Assembly (NCBI RefSeq): GCF_016031635.1 | Contig: NZ_JACEGD010000009.1 | Location: 134,872-198,871, forward strand | Direction: 5' to 3' | DNA: 64,000 nucleotides | Origin: Bradyrhizobium diversitatis | Lineage (GTDB): Bacteria > Pseudomonadota > Alphaproteobacteria > Rhizobiales > Xanthobacteraceae | Part shown: positions 33,962 through 42,747 of the stretch, piece after piece | Position numbering within the stretch: position 1 is the stretch's first letter | Layout of the letters: every line of letters starts with the position of its first letter | Notes under the pieces: generated by a model | Told to the model about the DNA's origin: nothing | Databases searched by the model: none | The model's input: only the letters and a program-made list of their open reading frames with translations | Position numbers and translations under genes: made by a program

Positions 33962-34873
33962 GTGAAACATTTCCGTAGCATCGGGCTCGCGCTCGCCGCG
34001 ACCTTCGTCGTCAGCCAGGCCGGGGCCCAGGAGCTGACCGGCACGCTGAAGAACATCAAGGACACCGGCGCCATCACGCTCGGCTTCCGCGACTCCTCGA
34101 TCCCATTCTCCTATCTCGACGACAACCAGAAGCCCGTCGGGTTCGCGATGGACATCTGCTACAAGATCGTCGACGCCGTGAAGAAGGAGCTCAAGCTCGA
34201 CAAGCTCGAGGTCAAGCTCAACCCGGTGACCTCGGCGACGCGTATCCCGCTGATGGCCAACGGCACGATCGACCTCGAATGCGGCTCGACCACCAACAAT
34301 GCCGAGCGCCAGAAGCAGGTCGCCTTCACCAACACCCACTACCTGACCGCCAGCCGCTACGTCTTCAAGAAGTCGAGCGGCCTGAAGTCGATCGACGATC
34401 TCAAGGGCAAGACCGTGGTCTCGACCGCCGGCACCACCAACATCAAGCAGCTCACTGAGGCCAACGTCGCGAAGGGCCTCGGCGCCAACATCATTCCGGC
34501 CAAGGACCACGCCGAAGCCTTCCTCATGGTCGAGACCGACCGCGCGGTCGCCTTCGTCATGGACGACATCCTGCTGGCGAGCCTCGTCGCCGGCTCGAAG
34601 AACCCCGACGACTACGTCATCTCCAAGGATGCGTTCTCCAAGCCCGAGCCCTACGGCATCATGCTGCGCAAGGACGACCCCGCCTTCAAGAAGGCGGTCG
34701 ATGCGGCGACGGCGGCGCTCTATACGTCCGGCGAAGCCCAGAAGATCTACGACAAGTGGTTCACCCAGAAGATCCCGCCGAAGGGCCTGAACCTCAACAC
34801 GCCGATCTCGGCCGAGCTGAAGAACGAGTTCGCCAAGCCGACGGATTCGCCGAACCCGGACGACTACAAGTAA
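33962..34873 (+). CDS. Polar amino-acid ABC transporter, periplasmic binding protein (GltI-like)
   Basis: A 303-residue family 3 solute-binding protein starting at GTG 33962, with GGGGAAGAAGAAA just upstream. The signal peptide is MKHFRSIGLALAATFVVSQA. The mature protein has the family signature GFRDSSIPFSYLDDNQKPVG and GFAMDICYKIVDAVKKEL. A ligand-carboxylate region follows (LECGSTTNNAER, typical of glutamate/aspartate binders). It is the first gene of an operon encoding two permeases and the ATPase. A strong hairpin lies directly downstream and probably keeps the binding-protein message more abundant than the rest. Glutamate/aspartate is the likely ligand class. Confidence 0.92.
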   Translation: MKHFRSIGLALAATFVVSQAGAQELTGTLKNIKDTGAITLGFRDSSIPFSYLDDNQKPVGFAMDICYKIVDAVKKELKLDKLEVKLNPVTSATRIPLMANGTIDLECGSTTNNAERQKQVAFTNTHYLTASRYVFKKSSGLKSIDDLKGKTVVSTAGTTNIKQLTEANVAKGLGANIIPAKDHAEAFLMVETDRAVAFVMDDILLASLVAGSKNPDDYVISKDAFSKPEPYGIMLRKDDPAFKKAVDAATAALYTSGEAQKIYDKWFTQKIPPKGLNLNTPISAELKNEFAKPTDSPNPDDYK

Positions 34874-34902
34874 GATAAAACCTCGATCTTTCGATCGGGA
34901 TC

Positions 34903-34939
34903 ATGTCCGGCCACTCTTGACACCAGGGTGGCCGGACAT
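34903..34939 (+). terminator. Perfect 12-bp intercistronic hairpin after the binding-protein gene
   Basis: ATGTCCGGCCAC (34903-34914) and GTGGCCGGACAT (34928-34939) are perfect inverted repeats around a 13-nt loop. There is no U-tract, so partial termination or protection of the upstream message from 3' exonucleases is more likely than full termination. Such hairpins commonly set binding-protein excess in ABC operons. Confidence 0.85.
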
Positions 34940-34990
34940 TTGCATAGGCGCTCAGGACATCCATGACTGGCGCGTTCGCGCGGGGGACAC

Positions 34991-35722
34991 GTGAACTACA
35001 ACTGGAACTGGGGAATCTTTTTCCAGCCGAACCCGATGGGGACCGGCACCTATCTCGACATGCTGCTGTCGGGCCTGGCGCTGACCCTCAAGACCGCGGC
35101 GCTGGCCTGGGTCATTGCGCTGATCACCGGCTCGATCGTCGGCGTGATGCGTACGCTGCCGTCGAAGGGGGCGAACTGGTTCGGCTTTGCCTATGTCGAA
35201 TTCTTCCGCAACATGCCGCTGCTCGTGCAGCTCTTCCTGTGGTACTTCGTGCTGCCGGAGCTGCTGCCGAAAGCTGCCGGCACCTGGCTGAAGCAGCTCC
35301 CGAACGCGCCGTTCTGGACGGCCGCGATCGGCATCGGCTTCTTCATGTCGGCCCGCGTCGCCGTGCAATTGCAGGCCGGCATCGGTTCGCTGCCGCGCGG
35401 GCAGAAGATGGCCGCAACCGCGCTGGGCCTGACCACGGTACAGGCCTATCGCTACGTGCTGCTGCCGATGGCCTTCCGCATCATCCTGCCGCCGCTCACC
35501 TCTGAATTCCTCAACACCATCAAGAACACGGCGGTCGCAATCACCATCGGCCTGCTCGAGCTGACCGGACAGGCGCGCTCGATGCAGGAATTCTCGTTCC
35601 AGGTGTTCGAGGCCTTCACCGCCGCGACCATCCTCTACCTCCTCGTCAACGCCGTCGTCGTGACCGGAATGCGCTTTCTCGAGCGCTGGGTCGCGATCCC
35701 CGGCTACATCACGGGGAAATAA
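34991..35722 (+). CDS. Amino-acid ABC transporter permease (GltJ-like)
   Basis: A 243-residue HisM/GltJ-type inner-membrane permease with five hydrophobic helices. The first domain has YLDMLLSGLALTLKTAALAW, and the conserved cytoplasmic EAA-like loop is ARVAVQLQAGIGSLPRGQKM followed by AATALGLTTVQAYRYVLLP. The start is GTG 34991, 117 bp after the binding-protein gene and just past the hairpin. It pairs with the next permease (3 bp gap) to form the membrane channel. Confidence 0.9.
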   Translation: MNYNWNWGIFFQPNPMGTGTYLDMLLSGLALTLKTAALAWVIALITGSIVGVMRTLPSKGANWFGFAYVEFFRNMPLLVQLFLWYFVLPELLPKAAGTWLKQLPNAPFWTAAIGIGFFMSARVAVQLQAGIGSLPRGQKMAATALGLTTVQAYRYVLLPMAFRIILPPLTSEFLNTIKNTAVAITIGLLELTGQARSMQEFSFQVFEAFTAATILYLLVNAVVVTGMRFLERWVAIPGYITGK

Positions 35723-35725
35723 GCG

Positions 35726-36418
35726 ATGTTCGGCAATCTCGATTTCGACGTCATCCGCCGCGCGCTGCCCTATCTGTTCTTGGAGGGCATGACCTTCACG
35801 CTGACGCTGACGGGGCTCGCGGCCCTTGGCGGCCTCGTCTTCGGCACGGCACTCGCGCTGATGCGGCTCTCCGGCTTCAAGATCCTCGGCCGCATCGCCG
35901 GAATCTATGTCGACTTCATGCGCTCGCTGCCGCTGGTGCTGGTCATTTTCTGGTTCTACTTCCTGGTGCCCTATATCGGGCAGTGGGTGACCGGCGCCTC
36001 GCGGCCGATCAGCGTCGGCGCCTTCGCCTCCTCGCTCATCACCTTCATCATGTTCGAGGCGGCGTATTTCTCTGAGATCATGCGTGCCGGCATCCAGTCG
36101 ATCTCGCGCGGACAGCCGGCCGCGGCCAGCGCGCTGGGGCTGACCTATGCCCAGACCATGCGCTACGTCGTGCTGCCGCAGGCCTTCCGCAACATGCTTC
36201 CGGTTCTGATCACGCAGACCATCGTGCTGTTCCAGGACACCTCGCTGGTCTACGTTCTCTCGATCACGGACTTCCTGGGCGCGGCCAGCAAGGTGGCGCA
36301 GCGCGACGGGCGCCTGGTCGAAATGTACCTGTTCGCTGCGATCGTCTACTTCACCATTTCCTGTATCGCGTCCTACGGCGTCCGCCGCCTCCAGGCGCGC
36401 ATCGCCATCATTCGCTAG
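35726..36418 (+). CDS. Amino-acid ABC transporter permease (GltK-like)
   Basis: A 230-residue second permease of the heterodimer, with five hydrophobic helices and the EAA loop EIMRAGIQSISRGQPAAASA followed by LGLTYAQTMRYVVLPQAFR, the coupling site for the ATPase. It starts 3 bp after the stop of the first permease and is followed 12 bp later by the ATPase gene, so the three are clearly cotranscribed. Confidence 0.92.
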   Translation: MFGNLDFDVIRRALPYLFLEGMTFTLTLTGLAALGGLVFGTALALMRLSGFKILGRIAGIYVDFMRSLPLVLVIFWFYFLVPYIGQWVTGASRPISVGAFASSLITFIMFEAAYFSEIMRAGIQSISRGQPAAASALGLTYAQTMRYVVLPQAFRNMLPVLITQTIVLFQDTSLVYVLSITDFLGAASKVAQRDGRLVEMYLFAAIVYFTISCIASYGVRRLQARIAIIR

Positions 36419-36430
36419 GGCTAGAAGCTC

Positions 36431-37162
36431 ATGATCGAAATCAGCCACGTCAACAAATGGTACAGCCCCAGCTTCCAGGTGCTGACCGACTGCACGACCA
36501 GCGTCACCAAGGGCGAGGTGGTCGTGGTCTGCGGCCCCTCGGGCTCGGGCAAGTCGACGCTGATCAAATGCGTCAATGCGCTGGAGCCGTTCCAGAGCGG
36601 CGATATCCTGGTCGACGGCATCAAGGTCAATGATCCCAAGACCAACCTCCCGAAGCTGCGTTCGCGGGTCGGCATGGTGTTCCAGCACTTCGAGCTGTTT
36701 CCTCACCTGAAGATCATCGACAATCTCTGCCTCGCGCAGGAGAAGGTGCTCGACCGGTCGCGCGACAAGGCGAAGGCGAAAGGCATGCAACTGCTGGAGC
36801 GCGTCGGCCTCAAGGAACAGGCGCAAAAGTATCCCGCGAACCTGTCCGGCGGCCAACAGCAGCGCGTTGCGATCGCCCGTGCGCTCGCCATGGATCCGAT
36901 CGTCATGCTGTTCGACGAGCCGACTTCCGCGCTTGATCCGGAAATGGTCAGCGAGGTGCTCGACGTCATGGTGGATCTCGCTCATGAGGGCATGACCATG
37001 ATGGTTGTCACCCATGAGATGGGTTTTGCCCGCAAGGTCGCCAACCGCGTCATCTTCATGGACCGCGGCGAGATCGTCGAGGACGCGGCGAAGGAAGACT
37101 TCTTCGGCAAGCCGCGCAGCGACCGGGCGCAGAAGTTCTTGTCGAAGATTCTCTCGCATTAA
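36431..37162 (+). CDS. Amino-acid ABC transporter ATP-binding protein (GltL-like)
   Basis: A 243-residue ABC ATPase. Walker A is [10 protein letters not shown] (near residue 36), the Q-loop is in [11 protein letters not shown], the signature is [15 protein letters not shown], Walker B is [14 protein letters not shown] and the switch His is in VTHEMGFA. It powers the GltIJK-like importer and closes the operon. A palindromic repeat of the GTCATTCCGGGGC family begins 11 bp after its stop and may terminate the transcript. Confidence 0.95.
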   Translation: MIEISHVNKWYSPSFQVLTDCTTSVTKGEVVVVCGPSGSGKSTLIKCVNALEPFQSGDILVDGIKVNDPKTNLPKLRSRVGMVFQHFELFPHLKIIDNLCLAQEKVLDRSRDKAKAKGMQLLERVGLKEQAQKYPANLSGGQQQRVAIARALAMDPIVMLFDEPTSALDPEMVSEVLDVMVDLAHEGMTMMVVTHEMGFARKVANRVIFMDRGEIVEDAAKEDFFGKPRSDRAQKFLSKILSH

Positions 37163-37172
37163 TCACCGCCAC

Positions 37173-37268
37173 CGTATTCCGGGGCGCGACGCAGTCGCGA
37201 GCCCGGAATCCATAACCACCACCGGGAGTATGGATCCCGGGCTCGCGCTACGCGCGCCCCGGGATGAC
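37173..37268. repeat. Intergenic palindromic repeat (second copy of the 28120 family)
   Basis: CGTATTCCGGGGCGCGACGC at the left faces GCGCGCCCCGGGATGACG at the right; inside, GAGCCCGGAATCCAT pairs with ATGGATCCCGGGCTC. Same layout as 28120-28226 with a different loop. Confidence 0.8.
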
Positions 37269-37347
37269 GAAGAGAGTAGGGTTTATCGGGCCCCTCAAAT
37301 CTCCTATACCGAGACGAAATTCCCCTTCCCTCCCCAGGAGACCTGCC

Positions 37348-38208
37348 TTGGACCCGATCGCCTATGTCAACGGCTCATTCGTCCCGCTTTCGGAAGCCAA
37401 GATCTCGGTGCTCGATCGCGGCTTCCTGTTCGCCGACGGCATTTATGAGGTCTCGGCCGTGCTGGATGGCAAGCTGGTTGACAATGCCTCGCATCTGGCC
37501 CGGCTGGAGCGGTCGGTCGGGGAGATCAAGCTGAAGCTGCCGGAGACGATCGAGCGCATCACCGAGCTCCAGAAGGAGCTGATCGCGCGCAACAAGCTCC
37601 AGAACGGGCTCGTCTACCTTCAGGTCACGCGCGGCGCCGACAAGGGGCGCGACTTCCCGTTCCCCAAGGAGGACGTCAAGTCAAGCCTGGTGATGTTCAC
37701 GTCCGAGAAGGACATCATCAACGCCGCGGTGGCCAAGACCGGGATCAATGTCATCACGGTGCCTGACATCCGCTGGGAACGCCGCGACATCAAGAGCGTG
37801 GCGCTCCTGGCGCAGGTGCTGGCGAAGCAGGCCGCGGCGGAAGCCGGCGCGGGCGAGGCCTGGATGCTGCAGGATGGCTACGTCACCGAGGGTGGCTCGT
37901 CGTCGGCGTTCATCCTGACCAAGGACGACGTCATCGTCACGCGCAAGAATTCCAATGCGATCCTGCCGGGCTGCACGCGCAAGGCCGTGATCGCGCTTGC
38001 CGAGGAGCGCCAGCTCCGCGTCGAGGAACGGTCCTTCACGGTCGCCGAGGCGCTCGCGGCGAAGGAGGCGTTCATCACCAGCGCATCCTCCTTCGTGCAG
38101 CCGGTGGTCGCCATCGACGGCAAGACTGTCGGCGACGGCAAGCCCGGCCCGGTGGCAACGCGCCTTCGCGAGATCTACGTGGAGTTCGCCAAGGCGACTG
38201 CGGTCTGA
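37348..38208 (+). CDS. D-amino-acid aminotransferase (class IV PLP)
   Basis: A 286-residue class IV aminotransferase starting at TTG 37348, with AGGAG seven bases upstream. Family motifs are YVNGSFVPLSEAKISVLDRG, LFADGIYEVSAVLDG, the PLP-binding Lys149 in RDIKSVALLAQVLAKQ, and the cofactor-phosphate region EGGSSSAFILTKDD. D-alanine transaminases of this type make D-glutamate or degrade D-amino acids. Branched-chain aminotransferase activity is a less likely alternative. Its position after a glutamate-type transporter fits amino-group metabolism. Confidence 0.9.
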   Translation: MDPIAYVNGSFVPLSEAKISVLDRGFLFADGIYEVSAVLDGKLVDNASHLARLERSVGEIKLKLPETIERITELQKELIARNKLQNGLVYLQVTRGADKGRDFPFPKEDVKSSLVMFTSEKDIINAAVAKTGINVITVPDIRWERRDIKSVALLAQVLAKQAAAEAGAGEAWMLQDGYVTEGGSSSAFILTKDDVIVTRKNSNAILPGCTRKAVIALAEERQLRVEERSFTVAEALAAKEAFITSASSFVQPVVAIDGKTVGDGKPGPVATRLREIYVEFAKATAV

Positions 38209-38225
38209 GCCACGCCCACCGCTGT

Positions 38226-38327
38226 TATCGCCCGGCTTGACCGGGCGATCCAGGACGCCGTGACGGCAGTGATAGGCCCGATGGGCCGCGGCGTACGGGA
38301 TGCCGCGCCTTCGCGGGGCATGACAGT
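38226..38327. repeat. Intergenic repeat (CCCGGCTTGACCGGG type)
   Basis: TCGCCCGGCTTGACCGGGCGA is a perfect hairpin at the left end, and TGCCGCGCCTTCGCGGGGCATGACA closes the element. It lies between the convergent transaminase and CMD-family genes, where it may terminate both. Confidence 0.75.
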
Positions 38328-38337
38328 TGCGGATGCC

Positions 38338-38799
38338 TCACGCCACCGAAGCCTTCACCTTCACCGGATGCACCGCGCGGAACGCGATCGCGATCCTGTT
38401 CCAGGCATTGATGGCGCCGATCAGCATGGTCAGGTTCACCGTCTCCTCATCGGAGAACTGTGCGCGAACCTGCTCGTAAGTCTCGTCGGGCGCATGCGTC
38501 TGCGAGATCAGCGTCACCGATTCCGTCCAGGCCAGCGCGGCACGCTCGCGCTCGGTATAGAGAGGGGATTCTCGCCACGCGTTTAGCAGGTAGATGCGCT
38601 GCTCGGTCTCGCCGCGCTTGCGCGCATCCTCGCTGTGCATGTTGATGCAGAAGGCGCAGCCGTTGATCTGCGACGCCCGGATCTTGACCAGCTCGATCAG
38701 CGATTTCTCGATGCCGGTCGACTGAATCTGCTCCTCCAGCGCCATCAGCGCCTTCATCGTCGCGGGCGCGGCCTGGAGGTAGTTCATGCGAGGCTTCAT
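38338..38799 (-). CDS. Carboxymuconolactone decarboxylase / AhpD-like peroxidase
   Basis: A 153-residue CMD-family protein. The reactive CxxC plus His is present in ASQINGCAFCINMHSEDARK, so it should be a peroxidase-type AhpD homologue rather than a true decarboxylase, which usually lacks the cysteine pair. The start MKPRMNYLQ at 38797-38799 has AGGAG just upstream; the longer frame from 38841 crosses the preceding stop region. It is the last gene of the EmrA/EmrB-like efflux operon (28 bp after the transporter) and probably protects against reactive products under the same LysR control. Confidence 0.88.
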   Translation of the reverse strand: MKPRMNYLQAAPATMKALMALEEQIQSTGIEKSLIELVKIRASQINGCAFCINMHSEDARKRGETEQRIYLLNAWRESPLYTERERAALAWTESVTLISQTHAPDETYEQVRAQFSDEETVNLTMLIGAINAWNRIAIAFRAVHPVKVKASVA

Positions 38800-38827
38800 G
38801 ATTGTCTCCTTGCTTCTTGGGTTGAGG

Positions 38828-40435
38828 TCAGTGGGCGCCACCGGCCGAGGTCTGGCCGGGCTTCTTTAGGAAGAGGACGGCGAGCAGCGCCACGATCAGC
38901 GCCATGCCGAGCAGATAGAAGGTGTCGCTGAAAGCCAGGATATAGGCCTGCTTCTGCACGATACGGCCGATCGCGACATAGGCGCGATGCGCGGCATCCG
39001 CATGGTCGAGGACGCCGTGATTGACGAAATACTGGGTGAGTTGCTCCAGTCGCGTGCGCGTCGCCTGCTCGAATATCGAGACCGACTGCATCAGCACGTT
39101 GGAATGATACTGCTCGCGCTTGGTCAGAACGGTCTGCAAGATCGCAATTCCGACCGCGCCGCCGAGGTTGCGCATCATGTTGAACAGGCCCGACGCCGAG
39201 CCTGCGTTCTCGGCTTCGATGCCGGCGGTTGCCACCGCCGACAGCGGCGCCATGACCAGTGCCTGCCCGATCGCGCGAACGATATTGGGCCACAGCAGCT
39301 GGTCGGCGGCGTAGTCGTTGGTCATGTAGATGTTCATGAAGTTGGACGCGGCAAACAGCACGAAGCCGATGCCGATGATGATCCGCGCGTCGAAGCGCTG
39401 CATCAGGCGCGGCACCAGCGGGATCAGCACCAGCTGCGGCAGTCCGGTCCAGGCGAGCACCATGCCGATCTGCTCGGCATTGTAGCCCTGGATGCGTGAC
39501 AGATACTGCGGCAGGATGAATACCGAGCCGTAGAGTGCGATGCCGAGCAGGAAGTTCGCGAGCATGCCGAAGCCGAAATTGCGGCGTACCAGCAGGCGCA
39601 GGTTCAAGAGTGGCTTCTTCACCGTGAGCTCGATGATCAGGAAGGCGGTCAGCGCCACCGCCGCGATCACCGACAGCTTGACGATGAACGGTGAGCCGAA
39701 CCAGTCGTCCTTGTTGCCCTCCTCGAGCACGGTCTGCAGCGCCGACAGGCCGATTGCCATGGTGACGATGCCGGCCCAGTCGCCCTCCGCTAGAAGCGAC
39801 AGTTTCATCGCCTTGGCCTCGAGTGCGTACCAGAGCATGCCGACCATGATCGCGCCCGGCACGAGGTTGACGTAGAAGATGTACTGCCAGCCGAAATTCT
39901 CGGTCAGATAACCGCCGATGGTCGGGCCGATCGCGGGTGCGAACGTCGCCGACAGCGCGAAGAGCGCGAGGCCCACCGGCTGCTTGCCGCGCGGCAGCAG
40001 GGTGATGATCAACGTGAAGGCCAGCGGGATCAGCACGCCGCCGGTGAAACCCTGGATGGCGCGCAGCACGATCATCTGCGACAGATCATGCGCCAGCGCG
40101 CAGGCCGCGGACAGGACCAGGAACAGGATCGCGTTGGTGAGCAGATAGATGCGGATCGAGAACACCTGCGCCAGCCAGCCGGACAGCGGGATCACCACGA
40201 TCTCGGCGACGAGATAGGAGGTCGAGATCCAGCCGCCGTCGTCGATGCCGGCGCCGATCGCGCCCTGGATGTCTGCGAGCGAGGCGTTGACGATCTGGAT
40301 GTTCAGCACCGCCATGAAGGCGCCAAGCGTTGCGCCGATCACCGCGATCCAGGTTTTGGCCGGCACCGACGGAGCGGCGGGTGCGGGAATGCTGGGGGCG
40401 GATGTCGCGTTGAGGGCGGGTTGAAGCGTGCTCAT
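38828..40435 (-). CDS. DHA2-family MFS drug efflux transporter (EmrB-like)
   Basis: A 535-residue proton antiporter with 14 predicted membrane helices. The DHA2 motif is at ADIQGAIGAG..WISTSYLVAE, motif A-like in SGWLAQVFSIRIYL, and motif C-like in FAPAIGPTIGGYLTENFGW. Such transporters work with a periplasmic adaptor to export drugs across both membranes; the adaptor is encoded 105 bp upstream. The start at 40433-40435 (MSTLQPALNATS) was preferred over 40483. The N-terminal cytoplasmic region is unusually alanine/proline rich. Confidence 0.92.
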   Translation of the reverse strand: MSTLQPALNATSAPSIPAPAAPSVPAKTWIAVIGATLGAFMAVLNIQIVNASLADIQGAIGAGIDDGGWISTSYLVAEIVVIPLSGWLAQVFSIRIYLLTNAILFLVLSAACALAHDLSQMIVLRAIQGFTGGVLIPLAFTLIITLLPRGKQPVGLALFALSATFAPAIGPTIGGYLTENFGWQYIFYVNLVPGAIMVGMLWYALEAKAMKLSLLAEGDWAGIVTMAIGLSALQTVLEEGNKDDWFGSPFIVKLSVIAAVALTAFLIIELTVKKPLLNLRLLVRRNFGFGMLANFLLGIALYGSVFILPQYLSRIQGYNAEQIGMVLAWTGLPQLVLIPLVPRLMQRFDARIIIGIGFVLFAASNFMNIYMTNDYAADQLLWPNIVRAIGQALVMAPLSAVATAGIEAENAGSASGLFNMMRNLGGAVGIAILQTVLTKREQYHSNVLMQSVSIFEQATRTRLEQLTQYFVNHGVLDHADAAHRAYVAIGRIVQKQAYILAFSDTFYLLGMALIVALLAVLFLKKPGQTSAGGAH

Positions 40436-40540
40436 GGAAGCCTCGTCTCGGCTGCGGAGACAGGATGCGGATGATTTCGACAATCGAGGACGTTCTGGAA
40501 CGATCTTCCGGCAGGGTTTGACAAACCTGCCGGGTCCGGG

Positions 40541-41692
40541 TCAGCCGCCGTGCGGCCTTAGCATGTTGTCGGCGAGACGCCTGGCCGTCTCGCGCTCGGC
40601 CAGCACGGTCGCCTTGGTGTCGATGGTCGGCACCGCGGACATGCCGGGGCGAAGCAGGCCGGTGAGGCTGTGGTCGTCGAGCACGATCTTCACCGGAACG
40701 CGCTGCACGATCTTGGTGAAGTTGCCCGTGGCGTTGTCGGGCGGCAGCAATGCGAATTCCAGCCCGCTCGCCGGCGAGAGGCTGTCGACATGGCCGTGCA
40801 GGACCCGATCGCGAAAACTGTCGACATACAGTTCGACCGGCTGGCCGGGCCGCACATGCGTGAGCTGGGTCTCCTTGAAGTTGGCAACGACATAGACCGC
40901 ATCGAGCGGCACCACGGCCATCAATTGCGTGCCGGCCTGCACGTATTGGCCGACGCGCAAGCTGCGGGCGCCGACCGTGCCATCCACCGGCGCGGTGATC
41001 TCGGTATAGGACAGGTTCAGCGTTGCCTGCTGCGCGACCGCACGGGCACGTTCGAGCTGGGCTGCGGCCTGGGCACGCTGGCTGGTGAGCACGTCGATCT
41101 TGCGCTGCGCAGCCAGAAGGCCGAACTTCGCGTGCTGCAATTGCGCGCTGCTGGCGCGCAGCGCCGCGTCGGTCTGCTGCGCGCGCTGGATTGTGCCGGA
41201 GCCCGACTTCATGAGGTCGTCGTAGCGGGCGCGCTCCTCTTGTGCGAATTTCAGATTGGCGTCCGCGGCAGCGACATCGGCCGTGCTTTGCTCGATGATC
41301 GGCTGTTGCAGTTCGAGCTGGGCATCGATGTTGCGCACGGAGGCTTCGGCAGCCGCGACATCGGCGCGGGCCTGGTCGAGCGCCGTCCTGAAATCGCGAT
41401 CGTCGATCTTGGCCAGCAGCTGGCCTGCCTTGACCTTCTCATTGTCGCCCACCAGCACCTTTGCGATGTAGCCGGAGACCTTCGGCGCGACGATCGTGGA
41501 ATCCGCCTTCACATAGGCGTCGTCGGTGGATTCGAGGTACCGGCCGGTCTTCAAATAGTCGTAGCCATAGTCGCCGGCCACCGCGATGCCGAGGATCAGC
41601 GCCAGGCCGATGGCCGCCCGATTGAGGGTCTGCCGAGACAGCCGCAGGCCGATTTTTGCAGTTGTTCCAGACACATAAGAAGCGTTCGACAT
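40541..41692 (-). CDS. HlyD/EmrA-type membrane fusion protein
   Basis: A 383-residue periplasmic adaptor. One N-terminal membrane helix (about residues 24-44) is followed by a biotinyl-lipoyl-like half (ESTDDAYVKADSTIVAPKVSG), a long coiled-coil hairpin (about residues 90-210, rich in Ala, Glu and Gln), the second lipoyl half (LNLSYTEITAPVDGTVGARS) and beta-barrel sequences (VVANFKETQLTHVRPGQPVE). It forms the efflux complex with the DHA2 transporter downstream. It diverges from the LysR gene at 41836 and shares its operator region. Confidence 0.92.
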   Translation of the reverse strand: MSNASYVSGTTAKIGLRLSRQTLNRAAIGLALILGIAVAGDYGYDYLKTGRYLESTDDAYVKADSTIVAPKVSGYIAKVLVGDNEKVKAGQLLAKIDDRDFRTALDQARADVAAAEASVRNIDAQLELQQPIIEQSTADVAAADANLKFAQEERARYDDLMKSGSGTIQRAQQTDAALRASSAQLQHAKFGLLAAQRKIDVLTSQRAQAAAQLERARAVAQQATLNLSYTEITAPVDGTVGARSLRVGQYVQAGTQLMAVVPLDAVYVVANFKETQLTHVRPGQPVELYVDSFRDRVLHGHVDSLSPASGLEFALLPPDNATGNFTKIVQRVPVKIVLDDHSLTGLLRPGMSAVPTIDTKATVLAERETARRLADNMLRPHGG

Positions 41693-41774
41693 GACATCCT
41701 CGAAATTCCCGGTCGCCCGTTCGAGGAGGGCGTCCGCATTGACGAGGGTAAGATGCGTTGTCCCGGCCTTTGTG

Positions 41775-41820
41775 ATAATCCCGGAATTATTTGAAGCATT
41801 ATCCAGTAGGAACGGATAAT
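41775..41820. promoter_or_regulatory. Two inverted repeats upstream of lysR and the efflux operon
   Basis: ATAAT (41775-41779) pairs with ATTAT (41786-41790) around CCCGGA, and ATTATCC (41798-41804) pairs with GGATAAT (41814-41820) around nine bases. The second is a perfect 7-bp dyad that ends 15 bp before the LysR ATG. Both are AT-rich and lie in the 143-bp divergent promoter, the usual place for a LysR recognition and activation site. Confidence 0.6.
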
Positions 41821-41835
41821 CGGAGCTTCTGAGCC

Positions 41836-42747
41836 ATGGACCGCTTCACCAGCCTCACCGCCTTCGTCCACGTGGTCGAAAACGGTGGGTTTTCCGCCGC
41901 CGCCCGCCGCCTCAACATGTCGACGACCATGGTGAGCAACCACGTCCAGGCGCTGGAGGACCGGCTGGGGGTGCGGCTGCTCAACCGCACCACGCGGAAG
42001 GTGAGCCTCACGGAAATCGGCAAGGCCTATTACGATCGCTCAACCCAGATTCTCGCAGATCTCGAACAGGCCGACGACATCGCCAGCGAATTGCAGTCGG
42101 TGCCCCGCGGCACGCTGCGCATTCACGTCGCCACGCACATGGTGCCGCTTGTCGCGCCGATCGTGGCGAAGCTGCTGTCGACCCATGCGGAACTCAGGAT
42201 CGATCTGCGCATGGGCGAGGCCGATGTCGATCTCATCGAGGAGGGCTACGACGTTGCCCTGCGCATGATCCCGCCGCCGGATTCGAGCCTGATCGTGCGG
42301 AGACTTGCCACCTGGCGTCACGTGCTGTGCTGTTCGCACGACTATATCGAGAAGCACGGCCGGGTGCAGAAGCTCGACGAGCTCACCGGGCACAATTGCG
42401 GCCGGCACTTGAACTATCCGTTTGGCGACGAATGGCGCTTCCTTGACCGCAAAGGCACTCCGGCCTCCGTTCGCATCTCGGGCAGCTTCGTCACCAACAG
42501 CGGGGAAGCGCTGCGGAAGGTCGCACTGGAGGGCGCCGCTGTCTGCCTGATGGCCGGGTTTCTCATTCAGGACGATCTCGATACCGGCCGCCTCGTGCGC
42601 CTCTTGCCGGAATACCGGACGGTCGAGCTGTCCATGAACGCGGTCTATCCGCATCGCCATCATCTGTCGGCGAAGGTCAGGACCTTCATCGACCTGCTCG
42701 CGCACCACAGCGCCGAGCAGCAGAAGCTGATCAATCCGTATTCATGA
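41836..42747 (+). CDS. LysR-family transcriptional regulator
   Basis: A 303-residue regulator. The N-terminal winged helix is typical (FVHVVENGGFSAAARRLNMSTTMVSNHVQALE, about residues 8-40, then LLNRTTRKVSLTE). The effector domain (about 90-300) belongs to the PBP2 fold of the CrgA/DsdC-like branch. It is transcribed away from the efflux operon and probably controls it by binding the dyads at 41775-41820. The inducer is unknown. ATG 41836 agrees with the start of homology (MDRFTSLTAF). Confidence 0.92.
   Translation: MDRFTSLTAFVHVVENGGFSAAARRLNMSTTMVSNHVQALEDRLGVRLLNRTTRKVSLTEIGKAYYDRSTQILADLEQADDIASELQSVPRGTLRIHVATHMVPLVAPIVAKLLSTHAELRIDLRMGEADVDLIEEGYDVALRMIPPPDSSLIVRRLATWRHVLCCSHDYIEKHGRVQKLDELTGHNCGRHLNYPFGDEWRFLDRKGTPASVRISGSFVTNSGEALRKVALEGAAVCLMAGFLIQDDLDTGRLVRLLPEYRTVELSMNAVYPHRHHLSAKVRTFIDLLAHHSAEQQKLINPYS

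Noticed and set aside
34952..37159. 735-codon minus-strand frame across the transporter operon
   Set aside because: It is antisense to three well-supported ABC transporter genes and is dominated by Asp, His and Arg, typical for GC-rich shadows.
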